This document shows positions 24,762-32,960 of a DNA stretch of 54,148 nt, piece by piece. The notes under the pieces were generated by a model, which saw only the letters and a list, made by a program, of their open reading frames with translations, did not search any database and was not told where the DNA came from. The translations under genes were made by a program, and so were the position numbers. Positions within the stretch are counted from its first letter, which is position 1; the number at the start of each line of letters is the position of its first letter. This DNA comes from an uncultured Bacteroidales bacterium (GTDB taxonomy: Bacteria; Bacteroidota; Bacteroidia; Bacteroidales; P3), in contig OMYR01000014.1 in assembly GCA_900315335.1 (NCBI GenBank), forward strand, positions 1 through 54,148. Reading direction: 5' to 3'.

Positions 24762-24791
24762 CAAAAGTACAACTTTTTCCTTGAATACAAA
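24762..24791 (-). promoter_or_regulatory. Promoter of the structured RNA
   Basis: On the minus strand, TTTG (24791-24788) and TACTTTTG (24769-24762) are separated by 18 nt, a good Bacteroidota-type promoter. It starts transcription near 24755, towards the GTPase operon, and lies about 30 nt beyond the stop of the GNAT gene. Confidence 0.7.
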
Positions 24792-24818
24792 TAATTTGAA
24801 TAAAAATTTTTCGTGTAA

Positions 24819-25796
24819 CTATTTATCCAACATAAGGAACAATTCGGCTTTATCAAAGAAATACAATGTAAATTCTTCAATATCCATTCGTCTGACCTTA
24901 TAAGAATCTTCAATATCGGTTACTTTCCCATTGGAGGTTTGCACCGTTATATTGTTTTCTCCTATCAAAGGGTCATCGATGTGTAATGAAAATTTTGCAT
25001 CGTAATTGTTTGCCGCATAAACCTCCAATATCTTTCGAGCATTTACAACTCTTATCATATCGTATTTGCCATAATTCAACCGTATATCTCTACGCGTTTG
25101 TTTGGCAACAAAAGACAACATAGCTTGCTTAGAATCCGTATCGCAATAGACAAAATCCAAAAAATTCATAAAATATTTCTCTTTTGTGGCAATGGCAATG
25201 GCTCTGACAGTACCTTGATACAACAAAACATAACGATAATAGTCTTTGCCGTTATATAATTCCAAAGTCTTTTCATTATGCACTATCGCATTATCCCGAC
25301 AAGCGAAAAATCGCCTGTATCGTATATCCGTTATATCGGCATCTTTGACAAAAATATACTTATCAAAACAATTTTTATCGACATCTCTCCTATTAAATAC
25401 CGCTTCTTTCCTATCGCCAACGCTTACAAAACCAAATTTTTGATAATACTTCACCAAATTCTCATCAAAAGTTATCAAAGCAGCAAGCGAATAATTATCT
25501 TTGAAATCATCTCTCAATGTTTGGCTGATAAGTCTGTTTGCAAGACCTTGCTTTCTGAATTTTTCGTTTGTGAGTATTCCCGACAAATATGCGAGTTTCA
25601 AATTTTGGTTTTGCCACAAAAAATCATAGCCACAGTTAAGCAAACACGCCTGCAACTCAATGGGCGGAAAAGTTGTTGCCAAATACTTAAAACTTTGCTC
25701 ATTAAAAAACAATGCGAAATAATTATCCACAAACCGAGCATTATCCTGAAATATCTTTTGCCAAAGATTTTTGTATTGATTAATCATTTCGTCCAT
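24819..25796 (-). CDS. GNAT-family acyltransferase
   Basis: A 325-residue protein with an N-terminal GNAT domain. Strand-loop-helix AYLSGILTNEKFRKQGLANRLI (about 68-90) contains the RKQGLA acetyl-CoA pyrophosphate-binding loop (usually RxxGxG/A), followed by the usual YxxFGF-like YYQKFGFVSVG element. The roughly 170 residues after the GNAT fold look like a second alpha/beta domain, a size and layout resembling Eis-like two-domain acetyltransferases. The substrate cannot be predicted. It is followed on the same strand by the structured RNA and preceded by a DUF2156 gene 68 nt upstream, with a perfect dyad between them. Confidence 0.82.
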   Translation of the reverse strand: MDEMINQYKNLWQKIFQDNARFVDNYFALFFNEQSFKYLATTFPPIELQACLLNCGYDFLWQNQNLKLAYLSGILTNEKFRKQGLANRLISQTLRDDFKDNYSLAALITFDENLVKYYQKFGFVSVGDRKEAVFNRRDVDKNCFDKYIFVKDADITDIRYRRFFACRDNAIVHNEKTLELYNGKDYYRYVLLYQGTVRAIAIATKEKYFMNFLDFVYCDTDSKQAMLSFVAKQTRRDIRLNYGKYDMIRVVNARKILEVYAANNYDAKFSLHIDDPLIGENNITVQTSNGKVTDIEDSYKVRRMDIEEFTLYFFDKAELFLMLDK

Positions 25797-25836
25797 TGTT
25801 TTATTTATTTATAAAATTATTAAGCCTTATCGCTTT

Positions 25837-25855
25837 AATAGTGTTAAACACTATT
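25837..25855. repeat. 19-nt perfect dyad AATAGTGTT-A-AACACTATT
   Basis: Lies between the stop of the DUF2156 gene and the start of the GNAT gene (minus strand). It is the fully symmetric version of the AGTGTTAAACATCAG sites seen at 74-98, 6564-6630 and 13985-14036. With almost no loop it is better suited to dimeric protein binding than to an RNA hairpin; it could be an operator for the GNAT gene. Confidence 0.55.
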
Positions 25856-25864
25856 TTGGCGGTA

Positions 25865-26794
25865 TTAATAATTATTTTGTTTGTCTTTGCATTTATCGCT
25901 TTTGATGGTTATCATATATTTTTCAATCAACTTATAAGGATTATAAGACAACTTCGCCTGTCTAAGTCCCATAATACCTTTATCCTCTTCCCTGTTGATG
26001 TATTCAAAATTATTAGGAAGCCTTATTGCCATTTCCTTGTTGATAACCGTATAAGCACCCATATAATTTCTATCCGCCTTTTCGATATGAGTATCAAACG
26101 TACGGTTATTCACAGGACTACCCAAAGAAAATGCAATCAACGTGCTATCGACATAAAGACCGATACCGAAAATATGCAACTCATCAAACCAATCGAATAA
26201 ATATTCTATAACTTTTTGTTCGTCGTCGTAATCTCTTTTGTATTCGGGACTGATACCCATTTCCTGCTCTCTCCAAGTCTGTAACATATCAAGGCATTCC
26301 GATTTATCCTGTTTGGCCAATTGTCTGACCTCGTAAGAATAACTACTCATAAACTTATTGATATGATTACGCTTGGGCTGATATTTTTTGCCTTTCAAAC
26401 TCTCCAAATCGCTTCTTAAATAAAGGTAATCGAACAAATTACGATTGGAAGATATTTCGCAGGTATTCGGTTTGCAGTTCTCCAAATCTTTTTTGTCGTA
26501 ACTTAGAAAAGATATGCAATAGCCGCATTCCTTTGAATCCTGAACAAGTAACGGAAATACCTGCTCAAAACTCTTTTCGCCCAAAGGCGGATAATACATA
26601 TAATGTTTATTTCCTCCCAATTGCACGCGAACTATCAAAGTAGAGTTATCCAATATAAGGTATTGTCCTGCATACAAAAAAGAATAGCAACACAGATTTC
26701 CTATTGAATTGTCGGCATTATCCGTTTGCTTATCCTTGTAGTATTCCCATAATATATCCCAATCGTTTGGGGTGATGTCTCTAAATTTCAGCAT
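25865..26794 (-). CDS. DUF2156 / phosphatidylglycerol lysyltransferase C-domain-like protein
   Basis: A 309-residue soluble protein matching the DUF2156 (LPG_synthase_C) family, a double-GNAT fold related to the aminoacyl-transferring domain of MprF. Recognisable parts are the N-terminal FRDITPNDWDILWEYY, YMYYPPLG, DYLYLRSDLESLKGKKYQPKRNHINKF (the family's typical basic segment), ALSLGSP-like IAFSLGSPVNN, HIEKADRNYMGAYTVINKEMA and the terminal REEDKGIMGLRQAKLSYNP. It lacks MprF's membrane part, so it is a cytoplasmic acyl- or aminoacyltransferase-like protein of unknown substrate. It is divergent from ispH, with promoters overlapping in about 60 nt. Confidence 0.88.
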   Translation of the reverse strand: MLKFRDITPNDWDILWEYYKDKQTDNADNSIGNLCCYSFLYAGQYLILDNSTLIVRVQLGGNKHYMYYPPLGEKSFEQVFPLLVQDSKECGYCISFLSYDKKDLENCKPNTCEISSNRNLFDYLYLRSDLESLKGKKYQPKRNHINKFMSSYSYEVRQLAKQDKSECLDMLQTWREQEMGISPEYKRDYDDEQKVIEYLFDWFDELHIFGIGLYVDSTLIAFSLGSPVNNRTFDTHIEKADRNYMGAYTVINKEMAIRLPNNFEYINREEDKGIMGLRQAKLSYNPYKLIEKYMITIKSDKCKDKQNNY

Positions 26795-26806
26795 AATTGA
26801 ATATTT

Positions 26807-26839
26807 TTTGCAAAATTACTATTAATTTTCGTATTTTTG
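26807..26839 (+). promoter_or_regulatory. Promoter of ispH
   Basis: TTTG (26807-26810) and TATTTTTG (26832-26839) are 21 nt apart. Predicted start near 26846, only about 12 nt before ATG 26858. On the other strand TAATTTTG (26818-26811) may serve the divergent DUF2156 gene, so the two promoters overlap. Confidence 0.7.
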
Positions 26840-26857
26840 CATAAATTTATTTCTGCA

Positions 26858-27721
26858 ATGAACGTAATAATTGATAAACAAGCGGGTTTTTGTTTCGGTG
26901 TCGTCAGAGCGATAGACTCATTGGAAAACGAGTTGAAAGAAAGCAACACTTTGTATTGTATCGGCGATGTGGTGCATAATTCAATGGAGGTAAAACGTTT
27001 GGAGACTTTGGGCTTAAAGACCATATCCCTTGAAGAGTTTAATGAATTGAAAGACTGCAAAGTTATGATTCGCGCCCACGGAGAACCTCCCACAACATAC
27101 ATTACTGCAAAGAAAAACAATATAACCCTTATCGATGCCACTTGTCCAATGGTCTTGAAACTGCAAAAAGACGTCCTGCAAGGCTATAAAGATATGAAAG
27201 AAAAAAACGGTCAAGTGGTTATATTCGGAAAGAAAGGACATGCAGAGGTTATAGGCTTGTTGGGACAGACCGATAACACTGCAATAGTTGTTTCAAATGA
27301 AGAGGATTTGAAAAACATAGATATGACCAAGCCTTTACATATCTTTTCGCAGACAACCAAAAACAAAGAAGATTATTATTCAATCATTGAAATAATAAAA
27401 CAAAAGCATCAAACAAAAGAAATATACGTTACCGACAGCATTTGCAAGAAAGTATCTTCAAGAGCAGAGAAAATCGGAGAGTTTGCAAAGGGAGTGGATT
27501 GTGTGCTATTCGTTTCAGGCAAACATTCTTCCAACGGATTGTATTTATACAATCTTTGCAAGAATAGTAATGAAAATACATTTTTTATAAGCGACGTTGA
27601 AGATATTGATATTAACGAAATAAAGAAATTTGAAAACATCGGAATTTCGGGAGCGACATCGACGCCTATGTGGTTAATGGAAAAAGTCAAGGCTTTTATT
27701 CTTGAACGCATATCGCAATAA
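26858..27721 (+). CDS. ispH: 4-hydroxy-3-methylbut-2-enyl diphosphate reductase
   Basis: A 287-residue iron-sulfur enzyme that makes IPP and DMAPP in the last step of the MEP pathway. The three cluster cysteines lie in AGFCFGVVRA (Cys12), DATCPMV and TDSICKK. Substrate-binding motifs VVHN, RAHGEPP, SQTTKNK and SSNGLYLY followed by ISGATSTPMW are all present. ATG 26858 is chosen over an in-frame ATG at 26837 because the promoter -7 box overlaps the latter and the family starts at MNVIIDKQAGFCFG. The recF gene follows after 59 nt. Confidence 0.96.
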   Translation: MNVIIDKQAGFCFGVVRAIDSLENELKESNTLYCIGDVVHNSMEVKRLETLGLKTISLEEFNELKDCKVMIRAHGEPPTTYITAKKNNITLIDATCPMVLKLQKDVLQGYKDMKEKNGQVVIFGKKGHAEVIGLLGQTDNTAIVVSNEEDLKNIDMTKPLHIFSQTTKNKEDYYSIIEIIKQKHQTKEIYVTDSICKKVSSRAEKIGEFAKGVDCVLFVSGKHSSNGLYLYNLCKNSNENTFFISDVEDIDINEIKKFENIGISGATSTPMWLMEKVKAFILERISQ

Positions 27722-27780
27722 AAAAGAATTTGTTAATTATCGTAAAAAAGGGTTTATCATCATTCATAAACGACAACAAT

Positions 27781-28857
27781 ATGTACATAAAAAGTTTGAC
27801 ACTTAACAATTTCAAAAACTTTTCCGACAAGGAGTTTAACTTTTCGCAGATAAATTGTATCGTAGGTAACAACGGCGTTGGCAAGACCAATATTTTGGAC
27901 GCCATATATTATTTATCATTTTGCAAAAGTTTCTTAAATCCTTCCGACAGCGAAACCATTCGTTATGGAGAAGACTTTTTTTCTATCAAAGGAACGTATC
28001 AACTGACCGATACTAACGAAGATACCTTTGTTATAAGTCTGAAAAAAGGCGAAAGAAAAATTGTCAAACACGGCAAACAGGCTTATAAAAAGTTTTCCGA
28101 GCATATTGGCAAGATACCTTGCGTTGTCGTTTCGCCCAACGATAACATATATATCACAGGACGCAGTGAGTATCGCAGAAAATTTATGGATATTATCCTA
28201 TCCCAATGCGACAGCGTTTATATGGATAATTTGATAAACTACAACAAATGCCTTGAACAGCGAAACAAACTCTTGAAATTGTTTCAACAAACCAATACTT
28301 TTGACGCAATACAATTGGATATTTGGAACGAAAAACTCAGTGCTTGCGGCGAGATTATAAAACAAAAGCGTAACGAATTTTTTAATGAATTTCTGCCGCC
28401 GTTTCAACGCTACTACAATTATGTTTCGGGTAACAATGAAGATGTGAGTGCAATGTATCACACTTTTGAGGGAACACTATTGGATATTTTGCGAGGCAAT
28501 ACAGACAAGGAGCGTCTTATAGGTTATACCACCAAAGGTGTGCATAGGGACGATATTGTTTTTACTCTTAACGACCACAACGCCGCCACTTGTGCTTCGC
28601 AAGGACAACAAAAGACCTTTGTTCTTGCACTTAAACTCGCACAATTCGATTACCTTAAAACACACAAACAAACCGTACCCATATTGCTGTTGGACGACAT
28701 TTTTGATAAATTCGATTTTCAAAGAGTTCAAAAAATTCTTCAATTGGTTGCCGATGAGAAATTCAATCAAGTGTTTCTTACCGACACTCACCCCGACCGC
28801 ACGCAGATGATTATTCCCGACAACAAGAAAGACGACAGCACCATTATCAGACTATGA
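27781..28857 (+). CDS. recF: DNA replication and repair protein RecF
   Basis: A 358-residue SMC-like ATPase that helps load RecA at single-strand gaps with RecO and RecR. It starts MYIKSLTLNNFKNF, has Walker A GNNGVGKTN, a signature region SQGQQKTFVLALKLAQ and Walker B PILLLDDIFDKFD with the D-loop, followed by FLTDT. ATG 27781 is preferred to an upstream in-frame ATG at 27730 on family length. The stop overlaps the next ATG in ATGA (28854-28857), so the two proteins are translationally coupled. dnaN lies elsewhere in the window, 19 kb away, so the classical dnaA-dnaN-recF cluster is broken here. Confidence 0.96.
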   Translation: MYIKSLTLNNFKNFSDKEFNFSQINCIVGNNGVGKTNILDAIYYLSFCKSFLNPSDSETIRYGEDFFSIKGTYQLTDTNEDTFVISLKKGERKIVKHGKQAYKKFSEHIGKIPCVVVSPNDNIYITGRSEYRRKFMDIILSQCDSVYMDNLINYNKCLEQRNKLLKLFQQTNTFDAIQLDIWNEKLSACGEIIKQKRNEFFNEFLPPFQRYYNYVSGNNEDVSAMYHTFEGTLLDILRGNTDKERLIGYTTKGVHRDDIVFTLNDHNAATCASQGQQKTFVLALKLAQFDYLKTHKQTVPILLLDDIFDKFDFQRVQKILQLVADEKFNQVFLTDTHPDRTQMIIPDNKKDDSTIIRL

Positions 28858-29192
28858 GCGGAATAAACCGATATTATTATTTAGAGAAAAAGCGTCGCGG
28901 ACGTTCGGTTGCCAACGAAGCATCGTTAGGCGACGTGTTGTCATTGCTGTTAAAAAGATACCATATCGATTACAACCTTTACGACGACAAAGTCATTGCA
29001 CTATTCAAAGAATATGTCGGAGAGATAATAGAGAAGTTTATCGAAAAAATATATGTAAGTAAAAACGTTTTATACGTCAAAGTATCCCTGCCGAGCGTTC
29101 GTGCCGAATTGTCTATGGTCAGAGATGCGATGAAAGACACAATAAACCGTAAATTGGGCAAAAACTTCTTGAAAAACATAATCATTAAATAA
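28854..29192 (+). CDS. DUF721 / DciA-like protein
   Basis: A 112-residue protein of the DUF721 family, whose characterised member DciA helps load the replicative helicase DnaB in bacteria lacking DnaC. Typical pattern: LGDVLSLLLKRYHID, KVIALFKEYVGEIIEKFIEKIYVSKNVLYVKVSLPSVRAEL, then INRKLGKNFLKNIIIK (the conserved invariant LG near the end). The usual tryptophan before VG is replaced by tyrosine (EYVG). It overlaps the recF stop by 4 nt, an arrangement common in Bacteroidota and consistent with a replication or repair role. Confidence 0.88.
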   Translation: MSGINRYYYLEKKRRGRSVANEASLGDVLSLLLKRYHIDYNLYDDKVIALFKEYVGEIIEKFIEKIYVSKNVLYVKVSLPSVRAELSMVRDAMKDTINRKLGKNFLKNIIIK

Positions 29193-29230
29193 AATCTTTT
29201 GTTTTTTTATAAAACAACATTTCAATTTGA

Positions 29231-29499
29231 GTTTTTCGTTTTTTTATCGCAGGTTATTGTTTTTTTTCCTTGATGCTACTGTTTTTTCATCGCAGGTTAT
29301 TGTTTTTTTCCTTGATGCTACTTTTTTTTCATCGCAGTTCAATGCTGAAAAACCTTAGGTTTTTTACCTAAATACCTTAGGTTTTTACCCTAAAAAGCTT
29401 AGGTTTTTACCCTAAATACCTAAGGTTTTTCGCTGCTACCATAAAGCAGAAAAATATTTACATAAGGCGAAAAAACATTTACATAAAGGAAAAAAGTAC
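29231..29499. repeat. Phased 21-bp palindromic array at convergent gene ends (element B)
   Basis: The left part is a tandem array with a 42-bp period made of two roughly 21-bp halves. ATCGCAG recurs at 29246, 29289 and 29331, and CCTTGATGCTACT at 29268 and 29310, each half preceded by a run of 6-8 T's. The centre has four overlapping CCTTAGG/CTTAGG-containing hairpins with TTTTTACCCTAAA spacers, bounded by perfect inverted arms GAAAAACCTTAGGT (29347-29360) and ACCTAAGGTTTTTC (29418-29431). The right part (29432-29499) repeats the 21-bp pattern in inverted orientation, including GCTTTATGGTAGCA on the minus strand, which is identical to part of element A. Confidence 0.75.
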
Positions 29500-29621
29500 A
29501 AGTAATAAAGAAACAATTAGAGAGCGAAGAAAATTTCTTCACTCTCTAAACAATTCTGTTGTCCAAAAATTATTTATTAATTCAAAAAACAAACAGAAAC
29601 TATAAACCACTAAAAATGAAA

Positions 29622-31520
29622 CTATTCTATTATCTTGGTGCTTCTCTTGATAAATGTATCCAAAGCCTCACCCTTTAACAAACCTTGCGAAAGCAATGCA
29701 AGGTCTTTCAATTGAGAAAGTACTTGCGTTTGTTTCTCGGCATCGGTTGATTGCAAAACATTGTAGATTACAGGGTGATTGGTGTTGATTACCAAATTAT
29801 AATTCTCCGGCATATCTCCGTAAAGGCCATACATACCATTGCCACCAAGTTCGCTCATCTCTTTCATTCTTCGCATAAACTCGTTCTGCGTTATAGTCAT
29901 AGGAGCCGATGTTTCGTCCAAAGACTCGGTTTGAATGGTGAATTTCTTTTTATCAATCAAGTTCTCCATCATTTCTTTAATCTTCTTGGTCTCGTCTTCG
30001 CTCAATTTGGAAGGAATTGTCTCATCCTTTTTAATCAAATTGCTGATAACATCGGAGTCGATACGGGTGAAACGTATTTTCTCGTTCTTCTGCTCCAACA
30101 TATTAATGAAATGAGAATCCAAAATGCCGTCCATCAACAAGACATCATAGCCTTTGTCTTTCGCTGCTTGGATATACGCATATTGTTCATCGGTATTATG
30201 TGCATAAAGTACGATAACATTGCCGTCTTTATCGGTTTGAAGAGACGATATTTTGGTTTTATATTCTTCAAATGTATAAAATTCTCCCAAAGTGTTTTTG
30301 AAGACATAGATATTCTTCATTCTGTCGTAGAATTTCTCGTCGGAAAGCATACCGTATTCGATAAACACTTTCAAATCGTCCCATTTATTAAGGAAATCTT
30401 CGTGTTGTTTGTTGGATATTTCCTCCAATTTTTCGGCAACCTTTTTGGCAATATGCGAAGAAATTTTCTTGACATTGTTATCACTCTGCAAATATGAACG
30501 AGATACGTTCAACGGTATATCGGGGGAATCCAAAACACCGCGAAGCAACATCATATATTGAGGAACAACACCTTCGACGCTATCGGTTACGAAAACCTGA
30601 TTGCAGTAAAGTTGAATTTTGTCCTGAGTAGGGTCGATGTTTTTCTTTATCTTAGGAAAATAAAGAATACCTGTCAAATTGAACGGATAATCAACATTAA
30701 GATGAATATGGAACAACGGTTCGTCAAAATTCATCGGGTACAATTCGTGGAAAAATTTGTTATAATCCTCATCTTTCAACTCACTCGGAGTTTTTTTCCA
30801 CAAAGGCTCGGTATTATTGATAATTCTGTCGTGTTCAACCTCGATACGTTTAGGGTTGCCGTCTTTATCTTTTTCCGTTGGAGAGTCTTCCCAAGATTTT
30901 TCTTTGCCAAAACGTATTGCCACAGGCATAAACTTACAATATTTTCTAAGAAGTTCAAGGATTTTATACTCTTCAAGGAAATCTTTGCACTCATCGGTAA
31001 TGTGCATTATTATCTCCGTTCCACGCTCCTTTTTATCGCACTCCTCTATCGAATATTCGGTATCGCCGTCGCAAGTCCAATGTACTCCGCTTTCGTCTTT
31101 GAAAGATTTGGTAATGATTTCCACTTGGTCGGAAACCATAAAAGAAGAGAAAAATCCCAATCCGAAATGACCTATCAACTGATTGGCATCGGCTTCGCTT
31201 TTACCCTTGAATTTTTCAATAAATTCCTCCGCACCCGAAAAGGCAATCTGAGTGATATACTTCTCAACCTCGTCCTTTGTCATACCAATACCGCGGTCGA
31301 TAACGTGAAGAGTTTTTGCGTCTTTATCAATCTTAACATCTATCGTCAAATCGCCCAACTCGCCTTTCACTTCGCCCAAAGAAGACAAAGTTTTCAGCTT
31401 TTGGGTTGCATCTACCGCATTACTTACAATCTCACGTAAAAATATCTCGTGGTCAGAATAAAGAAACTTTTTGATAACGGGAAATATATTTTCCGTCTTG
31501 ACATTAATTTTACCTTTCAT
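29622..31520 (-). CDS. htpG: Molecular chaperone HtpG (Hsp90)
   Basis: A 632-residue bacterial Hsp90. The N-terminal ATPase domain shows LREIVSNAVDAT (catalytic Glu and Asn), DRGIGMT, and the lid/glycine-rich LIGHFGLGFFSSFMVSD. The middle domain includes NIPLNVSRSYLQSD-like DIPLNVSRSYLQSD with the conserved arginine that reaches the ATP phosphate, and the C-terminal dimerisation domain ends at TKIIE. Length and order are normal. It is 108 nt downstream of the efflux operon on the same strand. An imperfect 15-bp dyad CTGACATAATGACAG (31597-31611) lies in that gap. Confidence 0.97.
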   Translation of the reverse strand: MKGKINVKTENIFPVIKKFLYSDHEIFLREIVSNAVDATQKLKTLSSLGEVKGELGDLTIDVKIDKDAKTLHVIDRGIGMTKDEVEKYITQIAFSGAEEFIEKFKGKSEADANQLIGHFGLGFFSSFMVSDQVEIITKSFKDESGVHWTCDGDTEYSIEECDKKERGTEIIMHITDECKDFLEEYKILELLRKYCKFMPVAIRFGKEKSWEDSPTEKDKDGNPKRIEVEHDRIINNTEPLWKKTPSELKDEDYNKFFHELYPMNFDEPLFHIHLNVDYPFNLTGILYFPKIKKNIDPTQDKIQLYCNQVFVTDSVEGVVPQYMMLLRGVLDSPDIPLNVSRSYLQSDNNVKKISSHIAKKVAEKLEEISNKQHEDFLNKWDDLKVFIEYGMLSDEKFYDRMKNIYVFKNTLGEFYTFEEYKTKISSLQTDKDGNVIVLYAHNTDEQYAYIQAAKDKGYDVLLMDGILDSHFINMLEQKNEKIRFTRIDSDVISNLIKKDETIPSKLSEDETKKIKEMMENLIDKKKFTIQTESLDETSAPMTITQNEFMRRMKEMSELGGNGMYGLYGDMPENYNLVINTNHPVIYNVLQSTDAEKQTQVLSQLKDLALLSQGLLKGEALDTFIKRSTKIIE

Positions 31521-31628
31521 CGTTTTATATTTTTATCAATTATATTCTAAAAACAACGAAAGAGTATTTCTCAAAGTTCGTTCCACCGAAACATCTCTGA
31601 CATAATGACAGACAATTTGAAAAAGTCT

Positions 31629-32945
31629 TTAATTCGCAACGGAATTAGTTTCAGTATTTGCGTTGTTTGATTTTTGCATTCTCTTTCTACGAGCGGAAAT
31701 TCTTTTGAAAAGACTTGCCTTACCTTCTTGACCTTTCAAACCTTTGATTAATCTATAACGATATGCGAAAAATGTTGTGGTCAAATAAACTGCAACCAAT
31801 ATCCACAAAGCAAAATGTTCCTTGCTTATCTGAGCCAACGTCGCACCAAAAGAACCCATTCTCACAAAACCGTTTGAAGCAAACGTCGTTGGCAATATAT
31901 ATGAAAAGTATCTCCAAAAGTCAGGCATCGCCTCTCTCGGCCAAGGCAATCCGCTAAGGAATAGAATAGGTATTGACATAAAAGCAAAGAACGGTATGGC
32001 GTTCTCTCTGTGATGAAAGAATACCGAACAAGTCATACCCAACAATATACTTGCAAGAAGGAATGGTATGATAAACAACAGTACTTCTAACGGAGAAGAA
32101 TACAATTGAGGCACGTTGAAATAATGCGGTACTATTATCAAAACATATACAGTTATCGGAATATAGGTAAGAAATACCGCCAAAACTCTGCCGAAGATAA
32201 TTCTAAACAATCCATTATAGTGAATGTTCTTTGGTACAATGCTGCCGTTAGCACTTCTTTCCGTTGTCTTGCCCGCCAATATGCCTATACCCATAAGTAT
32301 GGTCTGTTGCAAAAGTATGATAACAATTATCGGCAACATAAACGACGGGTAACCGCCGGGTTGATACAAAACCTGCTGTTGTGGTACAAACGGACGAACT
32401 GCACGCATAGCATCATCATAACCCATACCCCTCGCCACAAGATTTTTAACCTCTATGCCGTAACCCATTGTTCGTGTTGTGTATGTTGCTGCCATAACAA
32501 GATTTCTATACCAGAAAAACGAGGTAACATCTCCATAAACACCAACCGTTGCCTGCTTACCTTTGTTTATATCAGACGAAAAATCCTCCGGTATATTGAC
32601 AATGCCATGAACCTTTGCCGTTCGCTGCAATTGCTCCGCTTCTTTCATATTCATACAATTGTAAGCAACATGAACCTCAGGCGTTGCGTCCAACATACGA
32701 ACCAATTGTCTTGAAAGCGAAGAATGACTGTTATCCACCACTGCTATCGGAGCATCGTACATCATCTCTCTGTTATATACATATCCGCAAACAAGAGGAT
32801 ATACCAACGTGGCAAGAAAAAAGATAATCAACGTTCCTTTATCGGTGAATATGCCGTAAAGTTCCTTACGCAGGATATAGAACATATCTATCCATGCGTT
32901 CCTATTATCTTTCAGACTTCGTCTTAGTTTAGCGTTCAATTTCAT
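31629..32945 (-). CDS. ABC-2 type permease, second of two
   Basis: A 438-residue inner-membrane permease of the ABC-2 family (YhgE/YbhR-like). One helix (about 37-57) is followed by a large extracytoplasmic domain with the hallmark PIAVVDNSHSSLSRQL and a YNCMNMKEAE stretch, then five C-terminal helices between about 205 and 395 including the family's LFLSGLPWP-type segment. The C-terminus is a long basic tail. It starts 15 nt after the stop of the first permease, so the two probably form a heterodimeric channel. No ATPase gene accompanies the pair. Confidence 0.88.
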   Translation of the reverse strand: MKLNAKLRRSLKDNRNAWIDMFYILRKELYGIFTDKGTLIIFFLATLVYPLVCGYVYNREMMYDAPIAVVDNSHSSLSRQLVRMLDATPEVHVAYNCMNMKEAEQLQRTAKVHGIVNIPEDFSSDINKGKQATVGVYGDVTSFFWYRNLVMAATYTTRTMGYGIEVKNLVARGMGYDDAMRAVRPFVPQQQVLYQPGGYPSFMLPIIVIILLQQTILMGIGILAGKTTERSANGSIVPKNIHYNGLFRIIFGRVLAVFLTYIPITVYVLIIVPHYFNVPQLYSSPLEVLLFIIPFLLASILLGMTCSVFFHHRENAIPFFAFMSIPILFLSGLPWPREAMPDFWRYFSYILPTTFASNGFVRMGSFGATLAQISKEHFALWILVAVYLTTTFFAYRYRLIKGLKGQEGKASLFKRISARRKRMQKSNNANTETNSVAN

Positions 32946-32960
32946 AAAACAACTAAATTT

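Noticed and set aside
29231-29346. Possible CRISPR array because of a regular 42-bp period
   Set aside because: The spacers are not unique; the period is made of two alternating conserved halves within an imperfect palindrome, and no cas genes are near.
29347-29431. Telomere-like TTTAGGG / CCCTAAA words
   Set aside because: Only a few copies in a palindromic context inside element B, not a tandem array at a DNA end. They are better explained as the hairpin core of that element.
29751-31439. Long open frames of 248 and 293 codons on the plus strand
   Set aside because: They lie wholly antisense to htpG, whose motifs are unmistakable, and their composition is that of a complementary-strand shadow.
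31597-31611. CTGACATAATGACAG dyad upstream of htpG as a heat-shock operator
   Set aside because: It has one mismatched pair, does not resemble the CIRCE element, and lies closer to the permease stop than to htpG.
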